A stretch of DNA of 64,000 nt. Source: Carettochelys insculpta (taxonomy: Eukaryota > Chordata > Testudines > Carettochelyidae). The stretch spans positions 193,971,298-194,035,297 of the forward strand of contig NC_134138.1 in NCBI RefSeq assembly GCF_033958435.1, read 5' to 3'. Below are positions 45,413-57,607 of this stretch, piece after piece (within the stretch, counting starts at the first letter, position 1; every line of letters begins with the position of its first letter). The notes below the pieces were generated by a model. It saw nothing but the letters and a program-made list of their open reading frames with translations, was not told the origin of the DNA and made no database searches. The position numbers and the translations under genes were made by a program.

Positions 45413-47395
45413 GTTGCATTGATTCAGCATGAATAATTTTAGCTTGTGAAACCAAATCAAACTGTTTAGTTTCACGTGAGAATGACATTTAATGTGCATC
45501 CACCTAAGCTGGCACAGTACCTCCATGAGAGTTGTAATTCAAACGCCTCATGCCCTCTTATGTCCTCTAAGCTAGGGTCTGTCTTTCTGGCTGAACTAGG
45601 TCCTGCATAATGCATTATGGTCTCCCCTTTGCTTGAATTGCTGCATTGCACTATGGGAATATCATATCCGTGGGGCATCATGGGAGATGTACCCTGCTTA
45701 GATGTTTTCAGATCAAAGTTTTTTCGGAATTGTTATGAAAAAATGTAAATGTTTTGACTCTTCTTCTGAATACAGGACAAAAGAAATGTCAAAATAACAA
45801 TATCCCTCTGGCCAGAGATTGATTTATGGCCAGCTCTGGTTAATAACCTTCATATGAAGTGACATGTTAAATGTAAAATTTGGTGTATTAGAAAAGCACA
45901 TTATTGTCCAGAACTTTGTTACAGCTCCAGAATTTCTTACTTTGACAGTAACTTATGGCCCTTGTATCTTCTTTTTGATGATGAGCTTTGCTTTCTTTCC
46001 CTTTACTTAGCACTAGCTGACCTGTATCCTGTGACAACTTTATATTCCATTGACATTATCACTTAATTAATTTTGCTAAACCTTAATAATCAGCCTTATT
46101 AATGTGAGTCTTATTTAATATAAAAAAGTTATTGGAGAATATTGTTCAAGATGTTTTCTTTTGCCAGTGATGAGTCTTGAAACCTAATTGAATAAATTTA
46201 ATTAAAATATTAATTAGTTAGAATTCTTTAGGCGTTTCAAGCTTTAGATGACATTGAAATGCTCTGAAGAGTTTTGTGTTTGATGTGGGCAACAGTTCCA
46301 CATTTAACCAGACTTTTGAGGTATGATCACTGTGGTTTAATGTGCAGTTTTATTCTGAAAACTGGCTATGTTAAAATGGACTGCCATCCCTAGCAGTTCT
46401 GGTGTGCTACACAGCCCCCTTTCGGAGGGAGGCCTGTGCTTAGGGCTGCAGGGTCAGGAACTGTGTGGGGCAGGAGCAAGGCAGCTGGGTAACAAGGCAG
46501 CAGGGGTTGAGCCTGCCCTGCAGTCTCTGGCAGTGATGGGAAGCTGAGCAGCCTGGTGCCAGTCCTGCCCACTGCCCCACGTCCCAATCACGATGCTTGG
46601 GAGAAGGGATTTGAGGAATGGAGGGACGTTCCCTCCCACAATCATCAGTAGCGAGAAGTAATGTAACATGGCTGGGAGCCAGCAGAGAGGAATGGGGCCA
46701 GGTTGCTCCACTTTCCACCACTGCTGGTAGTGGAGGGGTGGGCCCAACACCTGCTGCTGGTGCTAGGTCCCTTGCTAATCCCCCAGGCCTCATCACTCTG
46801 AGAAGGAGGCTTCTGGGAAGGGGTGGAGTGGGAGCAGAGAGAGTGGTGTGGGGAGGAACAGAGGATTAGAAGAAGAGGTGGAAGCGGGTGGAGCAGGGAC
46901 AGAGTAAAGTGTTGTCCCGGCTCTGCATGCCCTTAGGAGTGGTCCTTCTGGGTGCAACCTGTGGTTGGGGAATGGCAGACAGGTGATGGGATTGGCTGCT
47001 GGAGCCAACAATTCTGCATACCACAACTCATAGCTGCCTAGGGTACCACAGGATTTGGAGAATTTTGGTGCTCCAGATGTCATGGTACCCTACGTGGCTG
47101 CATATTTTGTATACTGGTAGGGATGGCATCATTCAAACGACATTTTTGTACTCTACAGGTAAATTTCTTCATGTTCAGAGTCTTGCTGAGATAATGAATA
47201 AGCAAGGGAAGACTGCAGTCCTTCTTGTGGGTCATCTACCTACTGGCAGCTAAGTTTCAAGCCAGTTACACTTGGGCAATCTTATCTAAAGCAGTGCGCT
47301 AATGGCTTGATTTTTCAGAGATGTGCAACACCCAACTATCCTTTTAAGTTTGCTGGATGCCATGGGTGCACTGCACCTCTGAAAATAGTGCCAGA
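45413..47395. other. No gene recognised
   Basis: AT-rich to 46400. The 46400-47000 part is GC-rich with overlapping chance frames on both strands. No protein similarity or repeat borders seen. Confidence 0.4.
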
Positions 47396-47399
47396 TAAT

Positions 47400-47505
47400 C
47401 TGGGGGAAGAGAGAGATCAGTGCTTAGCACATGGGCTTTGTAATTCCAGGGTTGTGAGTTCAATGCGTGGGGGAGCTTTTCACGGTTCTGGGGCAGGTTA
47501 GATGT
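47400..47505 (+). repeat. Possible degenerate tRNA-like SINE head
   Basis: 'agatcagtgcttagcac' and 'agggttgtgagttcaatgc' resemble diverged A and B boxes at tRNA spacing. A CR1 tail follows at 47510, but with coding sequence rather than the SINE body. The two may be unrelated neighbours. Confidence 0.35.
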
Positions 47506-47509
47506 TTAA

Positions 47510-47876
47510 AATATTAGAGGGGGCATGATAGTGGTTTTCAAGTACCTAAAAGAAGGTTACAAGGAGAAGGAAGAAAAATTGTTCTCCTTGGCCTCTGAGG
47601 ATAGGACGAGAAGCAATGGGCTTAAACTGCAGCAAGGGAGGTTTAGGTTGAACATCAGGGAAAAACTTCCTAACTGTCAAGGTGGTTCAACACTGGAATA
47701 AATTGCCTACAGAGGTTGTAGAATCTCCATTGCTGGAGATATTTAAGAGCAGGTTAGACAGACACCTATCAGGAATGTTCTAGATGGTGTTTGGTTCTGC
47801 CATGAGGGCAGGGGATGGGACTTGATGACCTTTCCAGATCCCTTCCAGTTCTAGTATTTTATGATTCTGTGATCCT
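47510..47876 (+). pseudogene. CR1 LINE 3' end
   Basis: The translation shows 'VVFKYLKEGYKEKEEKLF' and 'RTRSNGLKLQQGRFRLN', the C-terminal CR1 reverse-transcriptase end, then the 3' UTR with 'gacttgatgacctttcc' and 'ttctagtattttatgattct'. 5'-truncated and diverged from the two younger CR1 copies. Confidence 0.8.
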
Positions 47877-47943
47877 GGGATTGAGTTTTCAGAGATGGCA
47901 GTTAAGACCAGAAATCATATATGTACTGGTTATCTGACATATC

Positions 47944-48656
47944 GAGTGTGGGTGTCTCCATGACACTCTGTGCTGTGGCTTCGTTTGGAAGAATGTGTTT
48001 GTGATGCACAGATTGTGGTACGTGCACAGTTCAAGGAGATGCTGTCTATTTTCATTCATTTTTCCCACACCGAAGTGTCCTAAGCAGGAAGGCCATGAGG
48101 CCCAATCAGCTCCAACTCTTGCACTGAAGTCACCCAAGATGTACAGTTGTTCACGAGCAGGTATTTGCGCTACAGCAGCACTAAGCACGTCATAAAACTT
48201 GTCTTTTACTTCTGGTGTGACGTACAGGGTTGGGGCATAAGCGCTGATCAGGTGGACAGGACCGGCGCAAGTTTGAAGCGTGATCCGAAGAAGTCTTTCT
48301 GATCCTCCCATGACTAAATCAACCATTTGTAGAAGGGTGTTTCTGACAGCGAAGCCAACACCATGCTCTCTGGGTTCTTCTTGGGCTTTACCCTGCCAGA
48401 AAAAGGTGTAGTCCTTTTCCTTTAGAGATCCCGAATCTTCAAGTCGCGTCTCTTGCAGTGCAGCGATATCAACTCGGAGCCTCTTCAGTTCCTCATTGAT
48501 GACAGCGGTCTTGCGGGTGTCACTGATGGCCTGAAGATCTTCAGTCAAGCCGGTCAGCGTGGTCCGCACATTCCAGCAAGCAAGCTTGAATTGTTGATGT
48601 TTCTCATTTCTTGTTGATTTTCTTATTGGTTTGCCTGGTGCCCAAATTTCAGTCAC
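47944..48656 (-). pseudogene. LINE apurinic-type endonuclease domain (inverted part)
   Basis: Frame on the minus strand from the ATG at 48656. Order: 'FKLACWNVRTT' (domain start), 'DIAALQETRL' with the metal-binding Glu, 'GVGFAVRNTLL', 'HLISAYAPTLYV', 'ILGDFSARVGADW' with the catalytic Asp, and 'ITNTFFQTKP..RVSWRHPHS' at the breakpoint. The usual Asn of GDFNA is Ser here. The domain's last block, with the 'TDHSLV' His, is on the plus strand at about 49240, so inversion cuts the endonuclease in two. About 235 residues, with no stop before the breakpoint. The domain normally nicks DNA to prime reverse transcription. Confidence 0.9.
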
Positions 48657-49164
48657 TTGTCAGGTTCAGGAACCTTAAGCCTCACGCACCCAGCGAGGCA
48701 GGTGAACTGTGGCGGGAGAGTACCCTATTGGCTGGGGGCTGCCCAGCTTGAGGCGGGCGGTGACTGTCCAGTGAGATGCGAGGATCCCTCCCACCGTCGA
48801 AGGCAACCCCTGGCGCTCGTTCTCTATGCCAGTCGAGCAAGAGCTTATAACCGGTAACTGTTGCCTCCTGTGTTGATGCAACGCTGTTCAGCGATGCTGG
48901 AGTACCTCTCCAGGCGCGAGCCTGGGCGTTTGTTATGGAGACTCTGGGCTGCCCAGACACCAGTGTCCCCCTCTCGGCTTTACTGATATAGTCCAAAGGA
49001 GAGGATAACCTCCATGTCTGGTACCAGCTCAGCTGCAGGAGTTGCCGGGACAGTGCCAGAAGTTGACACTGAACCGCCTCCGGACTCCACTCCGGGTTTT
49101 CTGTCAGGGTTTACTCCCTTAGCCTTCCTCCTTCCCAGGATAACCCACAAGGCACTAGCATCAA
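48657..49164 (-). other. 5' UTR of the inverted LINE segment
   Basis: About 500 bp, GC-rich, upstream of the endonuclease ATG on the minus strand and ending at the junction with plus-strand coding sequence at 49165. It probably holds the internal promoter of the element. It has short frames on both strands with no similarity. Its completeness suggests the source RNA was full length. Confidence 0.7.
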
Positions 49165-51651
49165 CTAGATGTGGTCATCACTAGGCGTAACAACCTCAAA
49201 AATGTCCTTCTCACACGCAGCTGTCGTAGTGCCGACTGCGATACAGATCACTCGCTCGTTTGCTCCAAGCTCATGCTGAGACCCAAGAAGCTGTACTGCT
49301 GTAAACCTGCCGGAAGGCCCCGCACTGACGCCAGAAAGATGGCAAACTCGGAGAAAGCTGAAAAGTTCAGAGAGACCCTCCAGGAAAATCTGCGCAGCGG
49401 CCATGGGGGCGTCGATGCGACATCCAAATGCCAACATCTGAGGGATACAGTTTACAACATGGCCTTGTCAGTGTTGGGAAGAAGAGCTAGAAACACGAAC
49501 GACTGGTTCGAAGCTAACTCTGATGAGATGATTCCAGTCATTGAAAAGAAACGTGCTGCACTCCTAGAGTACAAACGCTCACCGAGCCAGAGTACCCAGC
49601 AAGCACTTAGAGAGGCCAGAAGAACAGTACAGCAGACAGCCAGGCGCTGTGCCAACAACCACTGGCTCCAGTTATGCAGCAGCATCCAGACCTGTGCCGA
49701 CTTTGGTAATCTCAGAGGAATGTACGAGGGTATGAAGAAGGCATTAGGACCCACCCAGAACAAGATGGCACCTCTGAAATCCAAATACGGTGAAGTCATC
49801 GCTGACAAAGCCAAACAGATGGAGCGCTGGGTCGAGCACTACTCTGAGCTGTACTCACGCGAGAATGTTGTGGTTGATGCAGCCCTCGATGCCGTCGAGC
49901 TCGTACCAGTAATGGACGAACTGGATCAAGACCCGACTGTGGATGAACTGAAGACAGCCATCGACAGCATTGCAGCAGGAAAGGCCCCTGGTCAGGATGG
50001 TATACCACCAGAGGTAATCAAATGTGCCGCGGACACACTCCTGGAACCCCTGCATGAGCTGCTGTGCCTGTGCTGGAAAGAGGGTGAGGTTCCACAGGAT
50101 ATGCGTGACGCTAACATTGTAACGTTGTATAAGAACAAAGGAGACAGAAGCGACTGCAACAACTACCGTGGAATCTCCCTTGTAAGCGTCACTGGTAAAC
50201 TGTTCGCTCGCGTCATCTTTGGCAGACTCTAGAAGATTGATGAGAGGGTGTACCCCGAATCGCAGTGCGGATTCCGTGCAGAGAGGTCTACCGTTGACAT
50301 GGTCTTCTCTCTAAGGCAGCTGCAGGAGAAGTGCAGGGAGCAGAGAAAGCCACTCTACATAGCCTTCATCGACTTGACCAAGGCTTTTGACTTGGTCAGC
50401 AGGGATGGTCTATTCAAACTGCTCCACAAGATAGGCTGTCCTCCACGGTTACTCAAGATGATCCAGTTGTTCCACAAAAACATGAGAGGAACCATCCAAT
50501 ATGACGGCACATTATCGGATGCTTTCAGAATCAGGAGCGGCGTCAAACAAGGATGTGTGCTTGCTCCAACATTGTTCGGGATCTTCTTCGCACTCCTCCT
50601 GAAGCATGCCTTTGGATCTTCAACAGAGGGCATCTTGCTGCACACGAGATCTGATGGGAAACTGTTTAACCTTGCAAGGCTGAGAGCTAAGACTAAGGTG
50701 TGAGAAGTCCACATCAGAGACATGCTGTTCGCAGACGATGCTGCTGTAGTGTCTCACACAGAAGACCAGCTTCAAAAACTGCTGGATCAGTTCTCCAAAG
50801 AGTGCAAGGACTTTGGGCTTACCATCAGCCTAAAGAAGACAAATGTACTTGGTCAAGATGTTGCTGAATCCCCATCAATCAGCATTGACACCTATACGTT
50901 AGAGGTCATCCATGAGTTCGTTTACCTCGGGTCCACCATCACTGACACCCTGTCGTTGGACACTGAGCTAAATAGGAGGATCGGAAAAGCGGCCACAACT
51001 CTGTCCAGACTCAGCAAGAGAGTGTGGAATAACAACAAGCTGTACACTCACACCAAAATGCAAGTCTACAGAGCCTGCATCCTCAGCACCCTCCTTTATG
51101 GCAGCGAGACTTGGACCCTGTATGCCCGCCAAGAAAAGAGGCTGAACGTCTTCCACTTGCGCTGCCTCAGGCGCATCCTTGGAATATCATGGAAGGACAG
51201 AGTTACCAACACAGCCGTCCTTGAGCAAGCTGGAATCCCAACCATGCACACCCTCCTCAGGCAGCGTCGGCTCCACTGGCTTGGCCACGTCCACAGGATG
51301 AACGAAGGAAGGATTCCAAAAGACATCATGTATGGTGAGCTAGCCTCTGACAAAAGACCCCGCGGACGCCCCCAGTTGCATTACAAAGATGTCTGCAAGA
51401 GAGACCTCAGAGAGGTAGACATCAAGCTGGACAACTGGGAAGAACTAGCAGACGACCGCAGCAGATGGAGGCAGGGGTTACACAAGGGCCTTCAGAAGGG
51501 CGAGTTGAAGATCAGACAGCTAGCAGAGGAGAAGCGAGCACACAGAAAGCACAATAAGGACTTGCCAGACACCCACTACATCTGCAAGAGATGCAGCAAG
51601 GACTGTCACTCTCGTGTGGGTCTTTATAGTCACAATAGACGCTGTAAATGA
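49165..51651 (+). pseudogene. LINE reverse transcriptase with C-terminal zinc finger
   Basis: One reading frame of about 827 codons broken only by a TAG at 50230 and a TGA at 50701. Order: end of the endonuclease ('VVITRRN..CDTDHSLVCS'); a basic linker ('GRPRTDARKM'); reverse transcriptase with 'GKAPGQDGIPPEVIK', 'YKNKGDRSDCNNYRGISL', 'SQCGFRAERSTVDMVF', 'YIAFIDLTKAFDLVSR', 'GVKQGCVLAPTLF' and the intact catalytic 'MLFADDAAVV' (about 50722); thumb 'LYGSETWTLY'; 'WKDRVTNTAVLEQAGIP'; and a final Cys-His finger 'CKRCSKDCHSRVGLYSHNRRC'-type motif at 51585-51645. The two stops and few other changes suggest a young insertion. Confidence 0.92.
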
Positions 51652-51729
51652 AGTCTTAAATTGAAACTTTAAAGGGCGCGATCCATAGTCTGTGCAGACT
51701 GAAGGATGCCTACTACTAACTGACATATC

Positions 51730-52247
51730 ACCTGGAAATTGAGAGACAATAAACATGGACCCATAGCTCCATTTTTACAGTCCCTTTTTGGAGGAAAATG
51801 TGCTCCATCTAGGAATAAATGCAGCAATTTTAATTATTTCAGATTTTCTTGGTGACGGTCTCATGAGCTATTATTAAAGTGCACTAGCATCATACAGGTA
51901 AAAAAAAAAAAAAAGAATTCCTTGTTGAAACAGCTGTGCAGCCATAACTCTCGTTCTCTGTCTCCAGAACATGAAAATACCAGTTTAATTCTGGGAACTA
52001 ATGAGAAACTTCTTCAGCTTCACTGAGCCCAACTGTATTGTAGGTTGAGTGTCAATGGTGAATCCAATTCTATTTGATTAACTTGTTCCTTTGGAATTGT
52101 ATGTCTGAAGCGAGACATGTAAAAGTCTGATAGCACTCCATTATTTACCGGTGGTGTTACTGATACCATGGAGCAGCAACTGGACTGAAAACAGGAGACA
52201 GAAGGCAAGGAAGTTCCATGTGAATAACACACACACACAAACATATC
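51730..52247. other. No gene; short poly-A
   Basis: Poly-A at 51900-51914 and a (ca)n tract near 52228. Nothing else recognised. Confidence 0.4.
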
Positions 52248-52437
52248 TCATAAAACTGGAAGGGATCTTGGGAGGTCATTGAGTCCAGTCCCCTGTTTCC
52301 TTGGCAGGGCCAAGCACCATCTTTTTTTATTTTAAAATATAAATCTGTTTGCCCCGATCCCTAAATGGCCCCCTCAAGGAATGAGCTCACAACCCTGGGT
52401 TTAGCAGGCTAATGCTCAAACCACCAAGCTGGATGCA
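52248..52437 (-). mobile_element. tRNA-derived SINE with CR1-type tail, copy 2
   Basis: The minus strand begins 'agcttggtggtttgagcatt' (A-box region), then 'cccagggttgtgagctcatt' (B-box region), a body with an A/T-rich expansion near 52320, and the CR1-like tail 'tgacctcccaagatccctt'. Same family as 2334-2535. Diverged. Confidence 0.75.
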
Positions 52438-52545
52438 GAGATATGCACATTCAGAGCTCTTTTGTAGAGTTAGAGATGATTCTAGCTAGCAAATCTTATT
52501 TAGCTCATATTGGCTTTTAAATAGTGATAGATGAATCCTGATCTA

Positions 52546-53175
52546 CAGTCATACCCCAAGATACGCCCATTCGGGCTACAAGAATTCAAGTTTATGAGCA
52601 GCTTGAGTAAGGACCACTACTTTGCCTTACGAGGCATTTACTCAAGTTTACAAGCGCCTCAGCGTGACGCGGACACCCCGCATCTGCAGAAAGTCAGCCC
52701 ATCCTGGCCCCGCCCCTGCCACTCGCTCCTGGGGGCCACCTCCGCCTGCCCTGCACAGCTGTACCTTGGGCGCTGCTTGCTGCCTGGTGGCGGTTCCCGG
52801 AGCCCCCAGCCCAGCATTTACCTGGGGCTGGGCTGGTCTCCCCCTTGGCGCTGCAGCAGCGGTTCGTCCCAGCCCAGCTGGCGGCCATGGGCTCCCAGGC
52901 GCTCCTGGGAGACGTGGCTGCTGGGTACACAGTCCATCCTGGCCCTGCCCCTGCCACTTGCTCCCCACACGGCCAGGGGGCCGCCGTCACCTGCTCTGCG
53001 CAGCTGTTCCCTCTGCCAGGTAAGCATAAGTGGGTGTAAATTTTGGGGCTCGAGAATGCATAAAATCTTTTCCCATTGAAATTAATGGTAATTACATTTT
53101 CGACTTACAAGAATTCACCCTAAGAGGAGTTTTTTCAGGAACGAATTACCCTCGTAAGGCGGGGGAAAGACCGTG
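52546..53175. mobile_element. TA-flanked MITE, 630 bp, GC-rich core
   Basis: Left end 'cagtcataccccaagatacg'. The complement of the right end is 'cacggtctttcccccgcc', then 'ttacgagggtaattcg'. 'acaagaattca' occurs in both ends (52579 and 53108). TA lies on both sides. The core (52660-53030) is very GC-rich and creates overlapping frames on both strands that resemble no protein. Confidence 0.75.
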
Positions 53176-53177
53176 TA

Positions 53178-54326
53178 GCTAGGTTTTGGTCTTCACACTT
53201 CAATTTAAAAAACATCAATAAAATATTTATTATTAAAGGGTCGCTGCTGCTGCTTTGTGGAAAATATGGAGGGGATGTGTTTATAGATATTTGGAATGAA
53301 AATGGGATCTTTGTTTCATACAAATCTGTCTGTATACTGTCAATGCGGCATTATAATCCTCAGCATAGTCTTTTCCACAATTGTGATAGATTTCACATGG
53401 ATTTCAGGAATTATTGTAATTAGTATTTGGGCCTACTTAGTTTGATAGTAAACTTTTGGGTATAACATATTTCGTCCTGTATTTCTGATGTGACATAACT
53501 TTGATAGATAGATTTTTAATCTACACAGACTATTATGGACTGAATTTTTGGATTATTGTTTGGGCATTCAATATAAACTTAAGTGCATATGTTTTAACTC
53601 GTGCTGTTTAGGGAAATCATCTGTGCGCTTCCAATTTTAAGAATTTTAATGAAAATTGCATGGTTTTAAAACCAGAACAAGCCACCGTGAATGAAGACAA
53701 ACAATTAAAGTGACAAAGGCAATTTTAAAATTTGGAGTTGTATAAGAATGATTTCTTGTAATACCACTAAAAACTGCAAGATATTAAAATTGAAATTATT
53801 TCAAAAAATCCAATTTATGTGTTAACTTGTTTGCTTTTTGAATTCTTTGCCTGACCACAGAAAAGCAGTGAAGCCATTTTCATTTTTGTTTATAGCTGAT
53901 TTTCTTAATTTTCTATACTACTAAGTTTGGGTTTCAAATATTACCTATCACTATTTGTTTCAAAGCCAACTGTCATGAAATCTTTCTGTTGGTTTTATAT
54001 TTAATATAAACTTCTTTTTTAATTTTTTGAAATGTGAACTTGAGTATCCCTTTAGATATAATTCCAGATGAAGAGTTAGCTTTCATTAAAAACTGTCTTC
54101 ATACTCCTAATTTGCATAAACCCAATTTGTTTTTTGACATCTGGCTCTACGGAGCCAAGATTCACATCTCTAACGCCATAGTCTGGTGGAAAGTCAAGTA
54201 GTCCTTACTGAAGACATCCCCAGCAATTGATTTGGCGTACAATTAGAAATGGAAAAAGCCTATTCTGTTGTTTTGTCCTCCAGTGCAACATTGTTTTTTG
54301 TAATATATTTTCTAATAATTTGGTCA
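53178..54326. other. No gene recognised
   Basis: Strongly AT-rich sequence without repeat borders or similarity. Confidence 0.4.
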
Positions 54327-54334
54327 GTCTAAAT

Positions 54335-54669
54335 CAGCGGTGTCCAACAGGAATTCAAAGATTGCCAAACTTGTGGTTGTCATCTTTCCATTTTTGCCAC
54401 ATTTCTCCCCACCCCCGCTCTAAATAAATACCCTCCCCCAGAGTCAGGCACCTCCCAGCCCCCCGACCCTCTTGTTCTAAATCAATGCCGGCGACTCCCC
54501 AGGGCCACCACTGATGCGGCCACCATGCACATCTACCAAGCAGAGGGGTACAAGTGCCGTCCATCTGCTCCGCACTCGTGCTTGTGGCTCTTAGGAGGAG
54601 CTGCATTTGCCATAACGTGGTGTCCTATTTGCCACATGTGGCGAGTGGCGAACATACTGGATGCTGCTG
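54335..54669. mobile_element. hAT-type MITE with perfect 8-bp target duplication
   Basis: The left end 'cagcggtgtccaaca' and the complement of the right end 'cagcagcatccagta' are imperfect inverted repeats. The octamer 'gtctaaat' flanks both sides (54327-54334, 54670-54677), diagnostic of hAT transposition. 335 bp, non-coding, with a C-rich interior. Confidence 0.85.
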
Positions 54670-54677
54670 GTCTAAAT

Positions 54678-57317
54678 GTCCCATACACTATGGTGTGGCT
54701 TGTTCAGTACTCAACTACTAGATTAATTGAGTGGGTTAACAAATGGTTACGCAAGAGAAGGAAAAATTGACAAAAATCCAGTTGCAATATTTGTTTCAGA
54801 ATGTCAGAAGACAATATTGGTGGTAGATGTTAAGGGTTAAGAGAAATTCAGTAAAAAATAGGGGAAAAACTTTCAACCTTTTACAGTATGCATAATAAGC
54901 TTTAAGTTTCTCCAATTTTCATGTTCACTCTAAGTATTTATATCCATCAAATGAACATGCATTCAGTGTGGTAGCTACACAACTCTTCACTGCCAAAGTT
55001 ATGACACTGTGTTTCATAGCTGAGTGCAGTACTGTTGTCATTATTGCTGAAATAATCTTTTGCAATGATCACCTGATCTGATTAGAGCCCATGTGCTTTG
55101 TTGCATTCATGTTTAGTGATAATAAGTTTATAATAAAAAAAACCATCCTCCTTTGATTTTTTTTTTTTTTTTGTCTCAATTTGGAACCCAAAATAGTTTT
55201 TACCCCCTGAAAGAAAATAACAGGATTCACTTTCCAATTCCTTTTTTCCTGAGCTTCTACTTGTGAGTATCTTCAGTCTCAGCTATTTCTGCCATTTTGA
55301 TGTCTCTATGTATTCAATTTCATTTATGTGTTGTTTTCCTTGCTTTGAATATACTAGTTTTTTTCTTTTTCTGAGAGCTATGTCTGAATGGAAATGTTCA
55401 GTATAAGCACTTCCTTCCTCCAATTGTAGCTGGGTTTTGCTTTATAAGTAAAGCCAAAATGCAAGCTTCTTTACTGAAAAGTTATTTGATTCCTCAAATA
55501 ATCACAATCGCATGTGTTAAAATATTTTTGTAAATCTGCTCTTTTATAAAAAGAAAGGGAACCAGCAGTGGTGTTTGATCTATCTAAGGAAGTGGAAGTA
55601 CACTCCTGAATATTAACCAGAGTTACTGATTTTGGAGGAGAGAAGGGTAGTATGGGGGAAGCATTCATATTTGTGGATAGGTCTCACCCATCATGTCTGA
55701 GGAGGGCAGGAATTGTCTACCTGTGTGGTATCGCTTCATCCCAGCTAAACAGAGAGTCCATATGCAGGGAGGACAAGTCCCTATTCTGGCCAGCTACTGG
55801 CAGAAAGTTTGTTTGAAACTTAGTGCAGTCTGAGTGGCATGGTTGTTCAGCCTCCTCTTGGGATCCCTGCCAAAGGGGTTAATGGACTCATCAGGAAGTG
55901 TGGAAGGCCCAGGCAGTACTTTTCCAAAGGACTCCTACTTCTTAGAGAGCCGGAAGGGCCAGAAGAAAAGGGATACTGTGGCACTGGGCCAATGTTGCCA
56001 ATGGATTTGCAATATTCAAGCTGGACACTTCGAGCATTCCTGTGGGTATGAACATACTAGGTGTCTCAGATTGTATGCATGTGGAGACACTTTTGCTAAG
56101 ACCAAAAAGGTCTGTAGCAGTAATGCTACTGCTTGAGTAAGTGAGCAATGATCAGACTGAAGACCTCCATGTTTAACTGCTAATATTTGCAGGGGAGATA
56201 CGGAGCTCTCTTATTATGCTGTTTCTGTGTATTTCCTTTTTCTTTATTGTTGATTATATTTGAGGGTCAGACACTAGCTGATAAATGAGGCATTGTAAGA
56301 GTTCTTAATGAACAGCTTGGCTTTGATCTCTCCCACCATATTGGGTGTGCTTATTTTTTTAATATATTCAGAATGTCAGCAACAACAATAGGCTCATTTT
56401 CATTTTTTGCCACACATCTATAATGGATCAGATTTAGCTCTCATGCATACTAGGGTAATTCCATATAAATCAATTGCTTCTGGGTTTACACTATTATTTG
56501 ACATAGCAGAATCTCTCTGGTTCTGTGGGCTCTAAATGAGAGGCAGTCAGTCACATCAGTGGAAGTATCAGTTAAACTTGGCTGGTAGAGATGGCACGGT
56601 TGAGAGAGGTGACCTTGGGTTTATAGAAAGGTCTGACCCCTTCCCCCGGCTCCCCGGAGCTGTGCAAGGAGGGCCCACTCTGCTTATGGAACTGGCCTTT
56701 TCCAGTGGAAGTGTGTATATATAAAAATAGCCTGCACAGTGCTATTCCTGGGCCAGAGGAAGGGTCTCAGTTTGGGACACGTGGGAAAGGTGAGGATCTG
56801 GATGTCGTCTTTGGTTATCTGTGGTAAAACTGCTCAAAGGTTTACAAGACAGGGGACTATAGAGTACCTTTTTATCAGAGTCCCCTAAGGTCAGAAGTTT
56901 CCCATTTAAGGGAAACCTCAGAAATAACTGTTGGACACCTCCCCTAAAGATTCATGAAATTTGGGGCTGGACTCACTGCTTTTTCCACAAGGTTGGGGTG
57001 ACAAACCTCAGTTTTCTGATGGTATGGCCTGTAGAAAGCGCCCCTCAGGGAACATAGGTGCGGAGAAATGTTTTAGGACAGAGTGAATAAAATACTGAAA
57101 AAAGAGATGGGAAGCATAGAAAGAAGCTGCGGTCCCTGGTTGGATTGATCCCAAACACAGAATTCCAGATTGATACACCCTGATTTGGAGGTTTTCCTCT
57201 TTTATCCCAAACTCTACCATGCTGGTACTGTGGAGAATTTGGAGACCGTGAAACTAGAGCATGAATTCTAGTAAACTGCCTAGAAGCCCCACCATGTTTA
57301 ACTACCAGGCACATGGA
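54678..57317. other. No gene recognised
   Basis: AT-rich sequence with a poly-T tract near 55158-55172. Frames at 55834-56136 and 57045-57314 resemble nothing known. Weak traces of an old amniote repeat occur near 56420-56480. Confidence 0.4.
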
Positions 57318-57319
57318 TA

Positions 57320-57549
57320 CAGGTTGGATCTCCCTGGTCCGGCAGCCTTGGGCTCCAGAAGGAAGGAGTTTTCTGCACTGGGGAGGTCAGTTACAGCACC
57401 TTTGCTGCTGGACACCAGACTCCCCTGGGCTCCCCTCCAGGCCACTGGGCTCCACAGCTGGCCTCTGGGCTTGCTGGGGTCTTTGGTCCAGCAAAATTTG
57501 TGGGTCCTGCCAGGCCACAGATGTTACCTGATTAGAGAAGTTCAACTTG
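57320..57549 (+). mobile_element. TA-flanked MITE, 'caggttgaacc' family, short GC-rich copy
   Basis: Ends 'caggttggatctccctgg' and 'gattagagaagttcaacttg', TA on both sides. The interior resembles the GC-rich copy at 22859 more than copies 1-4 ('gggctccagaaggaagg'). Confidence 0.7.
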
Positions 57550-57607
57550 TATTGAGTTTGTAGATCATGCTGACTGTCAAAAATAAGCTCTCAGTGCTTA
57601 CCATGGA

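Larger units (their letters stand above)
47944..51719 (+). mobile_element. Nearly full-length LINE with twin-priming 5' inversion
   Basis: Target duplication 'ctgacatatc' at 47934-47943 and 51720-51729 bounds one insertion of about 3.8 kb. Its 5' third (5' UTR plus endonuclease, 47944-49164) lies on the minus strand; its 3' two thirds (49165-51719) lie on the plus strand. The 5' end of the element is at the internal junction, as expected for twin priming. The 3' tail is 'ctactactaa'. Only a few codons are lost at the breakpoint. The clade is unresolved. Confidence 0.9.

Noticed and set aside
47400..47505. Candidate tRNA gene
   Set aside because: The A/B-box-like words are degenerate and no cloverleaf can be drawn. 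At best it is a SINE remnant.
52531..53079. 182-codon plus-strand frame with overlapping frames on both strands
   Set aside because: It lies inside the GC-rich core of a TA-flanked MITE (52546-53175). The low-complexity Pro/Ala/Ser-rich translation is a composition effect.
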